A stretch of DNA of 64,000 nucleotides from Limnohabitans sp. 2KL-1 (GTDB taxonomy: Bacteria; Pseudomonadota; Gammaproteobacteria; Burkholderiales; Burkholderiaceae_C). The DNA lies in NCBI RefSeq assembly GCF_003063435.1, contig NZ_NESL01000007.1, forward strand, positions 62,001 to 126,000. The letters are read 5' to 3'. The position numbers and the translations under genes were made by a program. The notes under the pieces are model-generated. The model had not been told where the DNA came from and searched no databases. It was given only the letters and a program-made list of their open reading frames with translations. The number at the start of each line of letters is the position of its first letter. The first letter of the stretch is position 1. This document shows, piece by piece, positions 19,121-28,263 of the stretch.

Positions 19121-19368
19121 ATGCGGCGGCTTGGCACAGGCCCTTCTCGCTGCTTTTCCATGGAACTTGTCTTAAATCAGTCTGCGTGCGTATTTTGATC
19201 GTTCTAGTCGCTACAATCGCCCGCCGACGGCATTGCCTTTTGGGCGGCGCTGGCGAACCCCACAAGGTCTATAACAAGGGTTTGAAAAGTACATGAACAG
19301 GTTTGGGGTGTTTGCTTTGCTGCAGACGGTCCGGAACTTGCCCTTTTGACACGGCTAGGAGACAAGAC

Positions 19369-20355
19369 GTGACGACCTCGAAAAAGACAACGCCGCCGAA
19401 GGCTTCAACCGCGGTCAAATCCGCGCCTGCAGCCAAGGACAAGCCTGTGTCTGCGGCTTCCGGCAAAGCGGCGGTTGCGAAAAAGACCCCGGCCAAGCCC
19501 TCTGCCAAAGTGGTGCCCGCCAAGAAAACGGCTGAAGTTCCTTCAGCCAAAACCAAGGCTGTTTCACCGATCGCTGAAAAAGCGGTTGCTGCTGCCAACC
19601 TTTCCCATCCTGCTGTCGCCAAGCCTGCCAAGGCCGCATCTGTCCCCAAGACGGCTCAGGCCTCTCCCGCGAAATCTATGAACGTGACCAAAGTGGAATC
19701 TGTCAAATCCCCCCTCGAACAAGCTCCTGTAACCCCTGCTGCTGCGCCTGATCAATTGGTCCGCGCTACGCGTCCTTCAGCGCGACTGGCTCAAATTACC
19801 GTGCCTTCTTTGCCGCCTGCTGTGGCCTCCACTGCGGCGAAGTCGAGCTTTCTGCCCAGCGTGCCCTCTGCAGTGGTTTCGATGCCATTTGCACCCATCA
19901 AAAAAGACCCCAAGTTGGCCAACAACTGGAAAACCAAGAAAGTGGGCGAGTTGACCGATGCCGAGGTTCTGGCCATGCCCGACTCGGAGTACATGAACGA
20001 CATGCAGATGGCTTATTTCCGTCTCAAGCTCAGTCAGCTCAAACAGGACATCCTCAACAGCGCCGGGCAGACCACGGAGCACTTGCGTGAGGACACGGTC
20101 GTGGTTCCCGATCCTGCCGATCGAGCCACCATTGAAGAAGAGCACGCTTTGGAGTTGCGCACGCGTGACCGTGAGCGCAAGTTGCTCAAGAAAATCGAGC
20201 AGTCGATCAACCGCATTGATGCCGGTGACTATGGCTTTTGTGACGAAACGGGCGAGGCCATTGGCGTTGGCCGCTTGCTGGCTCGGCCAACCGCGACCTT
20301 GTCTCTGGAGGCACAACAGCGACGTGAGCTCAAGCAAAAAATGTTTGGGGATTGA
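19369..20355 (+). CDS. dksA: DksA with a long Lys/Ala/Pro-rich N-terminal tail
   Basis: A 328-residue protein, more than twice the usual length. Residues 1 to about 180 are a low-complexity Lys-Ala-Pro-Ser-Val tail reminiscent of histone H1-like bacterial proteins. The remainder is DksA: the coiled-coil tip DPADRAT keeps the DxxDxA signature that reaches the RNA polymerase active site, followed by LELRTRDRERKLLKKIE. The zinc-finger region has one cysteine (YGFCDETGEAIG..ATLSLEAQ) instead of four, so no Zn site can form. It modulates transcription initiation with ppGpp. GTG 19369 is preceded by TAGGAGA. A 5' leader of about 145 bases is possible, with a -10-like TACAAT at 19212-19217. Confidence 0.9.
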   Translation: MTTSKKTTPPKASTAVKSAPAAKDKPVSAASGKAAVAKKTPAKPSAKVVPAKKTAEVPSAKTKAVSPIAEKAVAAANLSHPAVAKPAKAASVPKTAQASPAKSMNVTKVESVKSPLEQAPVTPAAAPDQLVRATRPSARLAQITVPSLPPAVASTAAKSSFLPSVPSAVVSMPFAPIKKDPKLANNWKTKKVGELTDAEVLAMPDSEYMNDMQMAYFRLKLSQLKQDILNSAGQTTEHLREDTVVVPDPADRATIEEEHALELRTRDRERKLLKKIEQSINRIDAGDYGFCDETGEAIGVGRLLARPTATLSLEAQQRRELKQKMFGD

Positions 20356-20387
20356 CCCCATCGGTGCCGGATGGGCATCCTGATTTG

Positions 20388-20413
20388 AAAACCCCTTTCG
20401 AGGGGTTTTTTTT
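20388..20413 (+). terminator. dksA terminator
   Basis: AAAACCCC-TTTCG-GGGGTTTT-type hairpin followed by a T run, 32 bases after dksA. It separates dksA from the dcw cluster. Confidence 0.9.
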
Positions 20414-20588
20414 CACCTGGACGGCTGCAGGATGTTTCGAAACGAATTTAACGATTTGTCTAATTTTTCATTTTTAATACTTGAGATGTTACTTTCATTC
20501 TGGTTTGTAAGTGCCTAATTTAGAAAGGTATTTGATCTTCTGGGGGGTTCAAAGTCGCCCCTAAGCTGTTGATTTTATTGAAAAAAAT

Positions 20589-20600
20589 CGGTGTACACCG
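20589..20600. promoter_or_regulatory. Perfect palindrome upstream of the dcw promoter
   Basis: CGGTGTACACCG is a perfect 12-base palindrome directly upstream of the proposed -35 of the mraZ promoter. Position and symmetry suggest a regulator site; the regulator is unknown. Confidence 0.35.
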
Positions 20601-20629
20601 TTGGGGAGGCCGAGATTTCCTGATACAGT
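20601..20629 (+). promoter_or_regulatory. Probable dcw cluster promoter
   Basis: TTGGGG at 20601-20606 and an extended -10 TGATACAGT (core 20624-20629) are separated by 17 bases. Transcription would start near 20636, giving a leader of about 63 bases. The surrounding 20440-20530 region is AT-rich compared with the rest of the window. Confidence 0.45.
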
Positions 20630-20660
20630 GCAAAAAAGTGCAATTAAGTGGGGAAAAGTG
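20628..20660 (+). promoter_or_regulatory. MraZ operator-like GTG direct repeats
   Basis: GTG occurs at 20628, 20638, 20648 and 20658, exactly ten bases apart, as GTGCAAAAAA, GTGCAATTAA, GTGGGGAAAA and GTGTCTCCG. MraZ is known to bind arrays of GTGG-type repeats with this spacing upstream of its own gene, so autoregulation is expected. Confidence 0.6.
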
Positions 20661-20698
20661 TCTCCGCATGCCATTTTCACCATCAAAGGGTTTCTCAC

Positions 20699-21127
20699 GT
20701 GTTTCAAGGGGCTTCATCGCTGAGTCTGGATGCCAAGGGGCGGCTGTCTGTGCCGACCCGGCACCGTGACGTCCTGAGCGCGACGGCGCAGGGTCAGCTG
20801 ACGATCACCAAGCACCCGCACGGCTGTTTGATGGTGTTCCCTCGCCCCGAGTGGGAAAAATTCAGGGAGCGCATTGCCCAGTTGCCCATGTCGGCGCAGT
20901 GGTGGAAGCGCATCTTTTTGGGCAATGCCATGGACGTCGAGATGGATGGCACGGGCCGTGTGCTGATCTCGCCTGAACTGCGCCAGGCTGCAGGCATTTC
21001 CAAAGACACCATGCTGCTGGGCATGGGCAATCACTTTGAGTTGTGGGACAAGACCAGCTATGACGCCCAAGAGGCCGAAGCCATGCAAGGCGAGATGCCC
21101 GATGTGTTCAAGGATTTCTCTTTCTGA
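20699..21127 (+). CDS. mraZ: Transcriptional regulator MraZ
   Basis: A 142-residue protein with two AbrB-like half-repeats, [15 protein letters not shown] and [15 protein letters not shown], which form the ring-shaped DNA-binding fold. It is the first gene of the dcw cluster and probably represses it through the GTG repeats just upstream. GTG 20699 gives the standard start (M)[10 protein letters not shown] and is preceded by AAAGGG; an upstream in-frame GTG at 20648 would add an unrelated 17 residues and lies inside the operator, so I rejected it. Confidence 0.95.
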   Translation: MFQGASSLSLDAKGRLSVPTRHRDVLSATAQGQLTITKHPHGCLMVFPRPEWEKFRERIAQLPMSAQWWKRIFLGNAMDVEMDGTGRVLISPELRQAAGISKDTMLLGMGNHFELWDKTSYDAQEAEAMQGEMPDVFKDFSF

Positions 21128-21132
21128 ACACC

Positions 21133-22062
21133 ATGACCCAGACCTCATTGACCCACACCACCGTGCTTTTGAATGAAGCCGTGGACGAGCTGCTCCAAGC
21201 GACAGCCGGTGCTGCCGGTGCTTATGTCGATGCCACCTTTGGCCGGGGTGGCCATTCGCGCCTGATCCTGTCTCGCCTGTCTGCGCAAGGTCGCCTGCAG
21301 GCTTTTGACAAGGACCTGGAAGCCATTGCCGAGGCGGGACGCATTGAAGATGCCCGGTTTTCGATTCGACATGAAGGGTTTTCACACCTGGCCGAGCTGC
21401 CGCCCGGCAGCGTCGATGGTGTGCTGATGGATTTGGGCATCAGCTCTCCCCAGATCGACAGCCCCGAGAGGGGTTTTTCTTTTCGTTTTGAGGGCCCACT
21501 CGACATGCGCATGGACACCACGCGCGGCGAGAGTGTGGCCGATTGGCTGGCAACGGCCACGGTGGATCAAATCACGGAGGTGATACGTGACTATGGCGAA
21601 GAACGGTTTGCTTTTCAGATTGCAAAGGCGATTGTGGCTCGCCGACAAGAGCGGGGCCCAATTTCAAGCACCACCGATTTGGCCCAGCTCGTGGCTGACA
21701 CGGTCAAAACCCGCGAGCCGGGCCAGAACCCTGCAACGCGGACATTTCAGGCTTTTCGGATTTTCATCAACGCCGAGCTTGAAGAGCTCGAACAGGCGTT
21801 AGAGGGCAGTTTGCGCGTGTTGGCACCCGGTGGCCGCTTGGTGGTGATCAGCTTCCATTCGCTGGAAGACCGCATCGTCAAACAGTTCATCGCCAAGCAT
21901 TCCAAAGAGGTGGTGGACCGGCGTGTGCCGTTTGCCGAGCCGGTGAAGATGCGTTTGAAAGCTTGTGGCCGTACCCGACCCAGCGAGGAAGAAGTGCGTG
22001 GTAACCCCCGTTCGCGCAGCGCCATCATGCGCATGGCCGAACGTACCGAGGTGCCCGCATGA
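21133..22062 (+). CDS. rsmH: 16S rRNA (cytosine-1402 N4)-methyltransferase
   Basis: A 309-residue SAM methyltransferase (MraW) that modifies C1402 in the ribosomal P site. The N terminus [13 protein letters not shown], the SAM motif [13 protein letters not shown] and the late [13 protein letters not shown] block are diagnostic. It starts five bases after mraZ and overlaps ftsL by four bases (ATGA). Confidence 0.96.
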   Translation: MTQTSLTHTTVLLNEAVDELLQATAGAAGAYVDATFGRGGHSRLILSRLSAQGRLQAFDKDLEAIAEAGRIEDARFSIRHEGFSHLAELPPGSVDGVLMDLGISSPQIDSPERGFSFRFEGPLDMRMDTTRGESVADWLATATVDQITEVIRDYGEERFAFQIAKAIVARRQERGPISSTTDLAQLVADTVKTREPGQNPATRTFQAFRIFINAELEELEQALEGSLRVLAPGGRLVVISFHSLEDRIVKQFIAKHSKEVVDRRVPFAEPVKMRLKACGRTRPSEEEVRGNPRSRSAIMRMAERTEVPA

Positions 22063-22370
22063 CCCGCTTGAGCCTGTTGCTGCTGATCGCGACGGTGGCC
22101 AGTGCCTTGTGGCTGGTGCACAGCCATTACGAATCCCGCCGTTTGTTCATGGCGCTGGAGACGGCGCTCAAGGAGGCCAAGCGGCTTGAAGTCGAGCAAG
22201 ATCGCCTGGAAGTCGAGCAGCGCGCTCAAGCGACGCCTTTGCGGGTGGAGCAAATTGCGCGTCAGCAATTGCAGATGAGGACAGCGTCACCGGCCATTAC
22301 CCAGTACGTGTCGCACCCCGGCCTGGGTCGTGCGGTGCCCGCTGCAAAGACGACGGAGGGCGCACCATGA
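22059..22370 (+). CDS. ftsL: Cell division protein FtsL
   Basis: A 103-residue bitopic membrane protein. One N-terminal transmembrane segment ([17 protein letters not shown]) is followed by a periplasmic helix rich in Glu, Arg and Leu that would pair with FtsB in the FtsQLB divisome complex. Assignment rests on size, topology and position between rsmH and ftsI, since FtsL sequences diverge widely. It overlaps both neighbours by four bases. Confidence 0.9.
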   Translation: MTRLSLLLLIATVASALWLVHSHYESRRLFMALETALKEAKRLEVEQDRLEVEQRAQATPLRVEQIARQQLQMRTASPAITQYVSHPGLGRAVPAAKTTEGAP

Positions 22371-24106
22371 ACCGTGGTCGCAGCGTTCAACTGTCGTCCA
22401 GCCCGCTGCTGGCAAGCAAAACGCCTGTCTGGCGCAGCAAATTGATTGTGGCGGCCATGGCGCTGGGGTTCACAGGTCTGGTGGGGCGGGCTGCCCACGT
22501 GCAAGTTTTTGAAAACGATTTTTTCATTCGTCAGGGCGAAGTGCGCTTCGCACGGACCCTGTCCTTACCGGCCAACCGGGGGCGTGTGATGGACCGCAAT
22601 GGCGTCTTGCTGGCGTCCAGTGTCCCTGCGCCCAGCATTTGGGCCAACCCGGAAGACATCGACCGCGATCCGGTCAAACTGCGCCAATTGGCCAGACTGT
22701 TGGAGATGACCCCTGCTGAGTTGGATAAAAAACTCAAGGACGATGAAAAGACTTTTGTCTGGTTGCGCCGGCAAATGGACGAGCCTGTGGCCAAGGAAAT
22801 TTTGGCGCTCAACATCAAGGGTGTTTACGACATCAAGGAATACAAGCGCCTGTACCCCGAAGGCGAGGCTGCGGCGCACATTGTGGGCTTCACCAACGTG
22901 GAAGACCAAGGTCAAGAGGGCGTGGAGCTGATTTTTCAGAAGCAGTTGTCCGGCAAGCCGGGCTCGCGCCGCGTGATCAAGGACCGTCTGGGCCGCGTGG
23001 TCGAGGCTGTGGGCGAAGCCGTGCAGCCCATGGACGGTCAGGACCTGCAACTGAGCATCGACAGCAAAGTGCAGTTCTATGCGTATCAGAAGCTGCGCGA
23101 TGCGGTGATGGAACACAAAGCCAAGGCGGGCAGTGTGGTGGTGCTGGATGCGCAGACGGGTGAGATTCTGGCGTTGGCCAATTACCCCAGTTACTCTCCT
23201 GCCAAGCGTGTCAACCTGAGTGGCGAGCAGTTGCGCAACCGCGCCTTGACCGATACCTTTGAGCCGGGTTCGACCATGAAGCCGTTCGCAGTGGGTTTGG
23301 CGCTCGAAAAAGGATTGGTCAAACCCGAGTCGATCATTCAGACCGCACCGGGGCGCATCACCATCACCGGCTCCACCATCACCGATGCACACCCGCATGG
23401 CGCTTTAACGGTCAACGAAGTCATTCAGAAGTCGAGCAACGTGGGCACCGTCAAGATGGCCATGCAAATGCAGCCGCGTGAAATGTGGGAGATGTACACG
23501 CAGCTTGGTTTTGGGCAAAAGCCCCACTTGCCATTTCCAGGTGTGGTCAGTGGTCGTCTGCGCCCTTACAAAACATGGCGTCCGATTGAGCAGGCGACCA
23601 TGAGCTATGGCTACGGTATTTCGGGCAGCTTGTTCCAGGTGGCCAGGGCTTACACGGTGTTTGCGCGCGATGGCGAAGTGGTGCCCGCCACCTTGATGAA
23701 GACCGAGGGCCAGGTCAAAGGCGAGCGCGTGATCAGTGCGGCCAACGCCAAAGCCATGCGCAAGATGCTGCAGATGGCGGCAGGCCCTGGGGGCACCGCA
23801 CAAAAAGCCCAAACCATTGGCTATTCAGTCGGTGGCAAAACCGGCACAGCGCACAAGCAAGAAGGCCGGGGCTACGCAGGTAAAAAATACAGGGGATTTT
23901 TTGTCGGTATGGCCCCGATTGAAGCGCCACGCATCATTGTGGCGGTGATGATCGACGAACCCAGCAATGGTCGCTATTTTGGTGGCGATGTCGCTGCGCC
24001 GGTGTTCAGTCAAACAGTGCAGCAAACCCTGCGCCTGATGGGCGTGCAGCCTGACATGGCGGTCAAGCCGCAAATCGTGGCCAAGGCGGTCGAGGAGTCG
24101 TTTTGA
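22367..24106 (+). CDS. ftsI: Septal peptidoglycan transpeptidase FtsI (PBP3)
   Basis: A 579-residue class B penicillin-binding protein. A short cytoplasmic stretch and one transmembrane segment (about residues 25-45) precede the pedestal domain. Transpeptidase motifs are EPGSTMKPF (active Ser in STMK), SSN in QKSSNVG, and KTGT in GGKTGTAHK. It crosslinks septal peptidoglycan made with FtsW, encoded downstream. It overlaps ftsL by four bases and murE by one. Confidence 0.96.
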   Translation: MNRGRSVQLSSSPLLASKTPVWRSKLIVAAMALGFTGLVGRAAHVQVFENDFFIRQGEVRFARTLSLPANRGRVMDRNGVLLASSVPAPSIWANPEDIDRDPVKLRQLARLLEMTPAELDKKLKDDEKTFVWLRRQMDEPVAKEILALNIKGVYDIKEYKRLYPEGEAAAHIVGFTNVEDQGQEGVELIFQKQLSGKPGSRRVIKDRLGRVVEAVGEAVQPMDGQDLQLSIDSKVQFYAYQKLRDAVMEHKAKAGSVVVLDAQTGEILALANYPSYSPAKRVNLSGEQLRNRALTDTFEPGSTMKPFAVGLALEKGLVKPESIIQTAPGRITITGSTITDAHPHGALTVNEVIQKSSNVGTVKMAMQMQPREMWEMYTQLGFGQKPHLPFPGVVSGRLRPYKTWRPIEQATMSYGYGISGSLFQVARAYTVFARDGEVVPATLMKTEGQVKGERVISAANAKAMRKMLQMAAGPGGTAQKAQTIGYSVGGKTGTAHKQEGRGYAGKKYRGFFVGMAPIEAPRIIVAVMIDEPSNGRYFGGDVAAPVFSQTVQQTLRLMGVQPDMAVKPQIVAKAVEESF

Positions 24107-25653
24107 TGCAGCGCCTGCAAAACGCCCCAGAAGCGGCACATTGGTTGCGCACGCACGTGACGGGCGAGTTGCGCACCGACAGTCGCCAGGTGCAACCGGG
24201 CGACGGCTTCATTGCATGGCCCGGTGCTGCCACCGATGGCCGCCGTTACCTGTCACAAGCCTTGGCACAAGGGGCCACGGCTTGCTTGATCGAAGAGGCG
24301 GGACATGCGCCTTGGCTGAACGATGTGTCCACTGACGCGGTCAACAACGGACGCCTGGCCGTCATGCAGGACCTCAAGGCCCAAACGGGTCCTGTGGCAG
24401 CGGCCTATTACGGGCAACCCAGCCAAGCGCTCAGCGTGCTGGCTGTGACCGGCACCAATGGCAAAACTTCGACGGCCTGGTGGCTGGCGCAGGCCCTGTC
24501 CTCGCCTGTGCTGAAGCAGGCCTGTGGTCTGGTGGGTACTTTGGGGGTGGGCCGTGTGCCCGATCTGGTGTCTACTGGCATGACCACGCCCGATCCGGTG
24601 CTGATGCAGCGCCAGTTCCGGGCGTTTGTCGATGCGGGCGTGACGCACTGCGCCATCGAGGCCTCATCGATCGGATTGGCCGAGCACCGACTGGATGGCA
24701 CGCACATCCGCGTGGCTGTCTTCACCAATTTCACGCAAGACCACCTCGATTACCACGGCGACATGGCCAGCTATTGGGCGGCCAAAGAAGCCCTGTTCGG
24801 CTGGCCTGGTTTGCAGGCGGCTGTCATCAACATCGATGACGCGAAGGGGGCCTCGTTGGCCCAAGCGCTGCACGGACATGGACTGGATGTGTGGACCTGC
24901 TCGCGACGCGGACCTGCCCGTTTGCAGGCACGCGCCCTGTCCGGTGCCGACGGCTTGGCATTTGAGGTGATCGAAGGCGGTGCAGTGCACACGCTGCACA
25001 CCGACCTCATGGGGGACTACAACATCGACAACCTGCTGGGTGTGATGGGCGGTCTGCGCGCCTTGGGGGTGAGCCTGGCCGACGCCGTGCAGGCCTGTTC
25101 GCATTTGACAGCCGTGCCGGGCCGCATGCTGCGTGTCCATGCCGATCAGCCGTCTGTGCTCGCAGGGCTGGCCGAGCACGCGCTGCCCTTGGTGGTGGTG
25201 GATTACGCGCACACACCCGATGCCGTGTCGCACGCTCTCATGGCCTTGCGCTCGCAGGCAGCGGCACGCGGCGGTCGTCTGTGGTGTGTCCTCGGATGTG
25301 GTGGTGATCGCGACGCGCTCAAGCGCCCCTTGATGGCTGCTGCGGCCGAAGCTGCCGCCGATCAGGTGGTCTTGACCAGCGACAACCCCCGGTCTGAATC
25401 GCCCGACGCCATCCTGGCTGCGATGGTGACGGGTTTGACCCGTCCACAGCAAGCGCACATCGAATTGGACCGGGCACTGGCGATTGCCCTGGTGGTCTCG
25501 CAAGCGGCTGCAAAAGATGTGGTGCTGGTGGCGGGTAAAGGCCACGAAACCGAGCAGGACATCATGGGCGTGCGCCATCCGTTTTCGGATGTGGCGCAGG
25601 TCCGACAGGCTTTGCAGCAACGCGCTGCCCAATGCCAGGGGGCTGTGGCATGA
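24106..25653 (+). CDS. murE: UDP-MurNAc-L-Ala-D-Glu:meso-diaminopimelate ligase
   Basis: A 515-residue Mur ligase. The ATP site is TGTNGKTS, and the meso-DAP recognition motif DNPR (TSDNPRSE) shows that the third stem-peptide residue is meso-DAP, as in other Gram-negative bacteria. The ATG shares its first base with the ftsI stop codon (TGATG). The murF start lies inside its last codons. Confidence 0.95.
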   Translation: MQRLQNAPEAAHWLRTHVTGELRTDSRQVQPGDGFIAWPGAATDGRRYLSQALAQGATACLIEEAGHAPWLNDVSTDAVNNGRLAVMQDLKAQTGPVAAAYYGQPSQALSVLAVTGTNGKTSTAWWLAQALSSPVLKQACGLVGTLGVGRVPDLVSTGMTTPDPVLMQRQFRAFVDAGVTHCAIEASSIGLAEHRLDGTHIRVAVFTNFTQDHLDYHGDMASYWAAKEALFGWPGLQAAVINIDDAKGASLAQALHGHGLDVWTCSRRGPARLQARALSGADGLAFEVIEGGAVHTLHTDLMGDYNIDNLLGVMGGLRALGVSLADAVQACSHLTAVPGRMLRVHADQPSVLAGLAEHALPLVVVDYAHTPDAVSHALMALRSQAAARGGRLWCVLGCGGDRDALKRPLMAAAAEAAADQVVLTSDNPRSESPDAILAAMVTGLTRPQQAHIELDRALAIALVVSQAAAKDVVLVAGKGHETEQDIMGVRHPFSDVAQVRQALQQRAAQCQGAVA

Positions 25654-27092
25654 ACGCCAAGACCACTTCCATGCAGCTGAGTCAGGCCCTGGCCCTGAGC
25701 TGGCTGAGCCAGGCACGAGGCGTGAATCTGTCGCCTGCGGTGATTGACCGTGTGCACACCGACAGCCGCAGCCTGCAAGTGGGCGACTTGTTTGTGGCCT
25801 TGCGCGGAGAGCGCTTTGACGGCAACCAGTTCATCGCCCAGGCCAAGGCGCAAGGCGCTGTGGCCGTGGTGTGCGAGGCCTCTGGCGAGGCGCATGCGGT
25901 GGCAAACGGTTTGCCCGCTTTGGTGGTGCCCGATGCCCGCATCGCTTTGGGTGAGCTGGCCACTGGCTGGCGTGCACAGTTCAATCTGCCCGTGATTGCC
26001 GTGACCGGCAGCAACGGCAAAACCACCGTGACGCAGATGATCGCATCCATCCTGCGCGCCCATGCAGGCCAGGCGGCCTTGTCTACCCAGGGCAACCTGA
26101 ACAACGACATCGGTGTGCCGCTGACCTTGTTCAACCTGCGCGCTCACCACCGCATCGCCGTGGTTGAGCTGGGCATGAACCATCCCGGTGAAATTGCCTA
26201 CTTGTCCCGCCTGGCCCAACCCACGGTGGCCTTGGTCAACAACGCCCAGCGCGAGCACCAGGAATTCATGGGCACGGTTGAGGCCGTGGCGCAGGAAAAT
26301 GGCGCTGTGTTGCAGGCCTTGCCCGCTGGTGGTGTGGCCGTGTTTCCGGCAGACGACACATTCACGCACCAGTGGATGGACATGTCCGGCCCGCGCATGC
26401 AACGCACCTTTGCCCTGGGGGCCAACGACAGCCCAGCGGATGTTCGGGCCGCTGTGGTGGTCTGGCAATCGGGTGCCTGGCAGTTCACACTCAAAACCGC
26501 CGATGGCACTGCGCCCGTGCGTTTGCACATTGCAGGTCGCCACAACGTGAAAAATGCCTTGGCTGCCAGTGCCTGTGCACTCGCCGCCGGTGTGCCTTTG
26601 GCGGCAGTGGCCCAGGGACTGCAAGCGTTCGAGCCGGTCAAGGGGCGTTCGCGTGCCCTGGTGGTGTCCACACAGACGGCCGACATCACCTTGGTCGACG
26701 ACACCTACAACGCCAACCCCGACTCCGTGCGCGCCGCGATCGATGTGCTGGCCGAGTTGCCTGCGCCGCGTTTGCTGGTGCTGGGCGACATGGGGGAAGT
26801 GGGCAACCAAGGCCCCGAGTTCCACGCCGAAGTCGGAGCGTACGCCGCCGAGCGGGGCATTGACGCGCTCTACACCTTGGGTGATTTGTGCGTGCATGCG
26901 GCCGAGTCCTTTGGCGCGGCCAGACATTTCAAGGACATGGACAGTTTGCTTGAAGCGGTGACGCACAAACTGACCAGTTTTCAGAGCGTGGTCGTCAAAG
27001 GGTCGCGTTTCATGAAGATGGAGCGCGTGGTCGACGCCTTGCTGCAATGCGGTCCGCAAAACAACAAAAAATGGGAGGCGCATGCTGCTTAG
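25650..27092 (+). CDS. murF: UDP-MurNAc-tripeptide:D-alanyl-D-alanine ligase
   Basis: A 480-residue Mur ligase that completes the cytoplasmic pentapeptide precursor. The N-terminal substrate domain has [17 protein letters not shown], the ATP site is TGSNGKTT, and the YNANPDS motif lies in the C-terminal half. ATG 25650 overlaps the murE stop by four bases; the open frame starts earlier but the upstream codons belong to murE. Confidence 0.95.
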   Translation: MNAKTTSMQLSQALALSWLSQARGVNLSPAVIDRVHTDSRSLQVGDLFVALRGERFDGNQFIAQAKAQGAVAVVCEASGEAHAVANGLPALVVPDARIALGELATGWRAQFNLPVIAVTGSNGKTTVTQMIASILRAHAGQAALSTQGNLNNDIGVPLTLFNLRAHHRIAVVELGMNHPGEIAYLSRLAQPTVALVNNAQREHQEFMGTVEAVAQENGAVLQALPAGGVAVFPADDTFTHQWMDMSGPRMQRTFALGANDSPADVRAAVVVWQSGAWQFTLKTADGTAPVRLHIAGRHNVKNALAASACALAAGVPLAAVAQGLQAFEPVKGRSRALVVSTQTADITLVDDTYNANPDSVRAAIDVLAELPAPRLLVLGDMGEVGNQGPEFHAEVGAYAAERGIDALYTLGDLCVHAAESFGAARHFKDMDSLLEAVTHKLTSFQSVVVKGSRFMKMERVVDALLQCGPQNNKKWEAHAA

Positions 27093-28260
27093 TCTGGCCC
27101 AATGGTTGCAAAGTCTGTCCCCTGAATGGGGCTTTTTGCGTGTTTTCCAATACATCACTTTCCGTGCGGTGATGGCTGCGATGACCGCGTTGCTCATCGG
27201 TCTGGCCGCTGGCCCCTGGGTCATCCGTCGCCTGACCTCGCTCAAGATCGGTCAGCCTATTCGTGGCTATGCCATGGCCTCGCACCTGTCCAAAAGCGGT
27301 ACGCCCACCATGGGGGGCGTGCTCATCCTCTTGTCAATCGCCATCTCCACCTTGCTGTGGTTTGACCTGTCCAACCGGTTTGTCTGGATCGTGTTGATCG
27401 TGACCTTGGGCTTTGGTGCCATTGGCTGGGTGGACGACTGGCGCAAGGTGGTCAACAAAGACCCCGAAGGCATGCGTTCGCGCGAAAAGTATTTCTGGCA
27501 ATCCGTCATCGGTTTGTTGGCCGCTTTGTATCTGGTGTTCAGCATTTCGGAAGTGTCGAACTTGCGCGTGCTGGACCTGTTTGGCCAGTGGGTCATGTCG
27601 GGCTTTGATGTGAACCTGCCGCCCAAGGCGGGCCTGCAGGTGCCGTTTTTCAAGGAAATCAATTACCCGCTGGGCGTGTTGGGCTTTGTGGTCTTGACCT
27701 ATCTGGTCATCGTGGGGTCCAGCAACGCGGTCAACCTGACCGATGGCCTGGATGGTCTGGCCATCATGCCGGTGGTCATGGTGGGCTCGGCGCTGGGCGT
27801 GTTTGCCTATGTGACGGGCAGTTCGGTTTACTCTAAGTACCTGTTCTTCCCGCACATTCCGGGTTCGGGCGAGTTGCTGATTTTCTGCGCTGCCATGGCG
27901 GGCGCGGGCCTGGCATTCTTGTGGTTCAACACGCACCCTGCCCAGGTGTTCATGGGTGACGTGGGGGCGCTGGCGCTGGGTGCGGCACTGGGCACCATCG
28001 CGGTCATCGTTCGAGCCGAAATCGTGCTGGCCATCATGGGCGGCATCTTCGTGGTTGAAGCCCTGTCGGTGATGGCGCAGGTCACCTACTTCAAGTACAC
28101 CAAGAAAAAATACGGTGAAGGCCGCCGAATCCTGAAGATGGCACCCTTGCACCACCATTTTGAAAAGAGCGGCTGGAAGGAAACGCAAGTGGTCGTGCGT
28201 TTCTGGATCATCACCATGCTGCTGTGTCTGGTCGGCCTGTCGACCCTGAAGCTGAGGTAA
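27082..28260 (+). CDS. mraY: Phospho-MurNAc-pentapeptide translocase
   Basis: A 392-residue polytopic membrane enzyme that forms lipid I on undecaprenyl phosphate. Conserved catalytic features are the Asp pair in [19 protein letters not shown] and the His cluster in [12 protein letters not shown]. The first codons overlap murF by 11 bases. About ten transmembrane segments are apparent. Confidence 0.96.
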   Translation: MLLSLAQWLQSLSPEWGFLRVFQYITFRAVMAAMTALLIGLAAGPWVIRRLTSLKIGQPIRGYAMASHLSKSGTPTMGGVLILLSIAISTLLWFDLSNRFVWIVLIVTLGFGAIGWVDDWRKVVNKDPEGMRSREKYFWQSVIGLLAALYLVFSISEVSNLRVLDLFGQWVMSGFDVNLPPKAGLQVPFFKEINYPLGVLGFVVLTYLVIVGSSNAVNLTDGLDGLAIMPVVMVGSALGVFAYVTGSSVYSKYLFFPHIPGSGELLIFCAAMAGAGLAFLWFNTHPAQVFMGDVGALALGAALGTIAVIVRAEIVLAIMGGIFVVEALSVMAQVTYFKYTKKKYGEGRRILKMAPLHHHFEKSGWKETQVVVRFWIITMLLCLVGLSTLKLR

Positions 28261-28263
28261 ACC

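Noticed and set aside
20648..20698. Longer mraZ starting at GTG 20648
   Set aside because: The extra 17 residues match nothing in MraZ and the codons overlap the proposed operator; GTG 20699 has a proper ribosome binding site.
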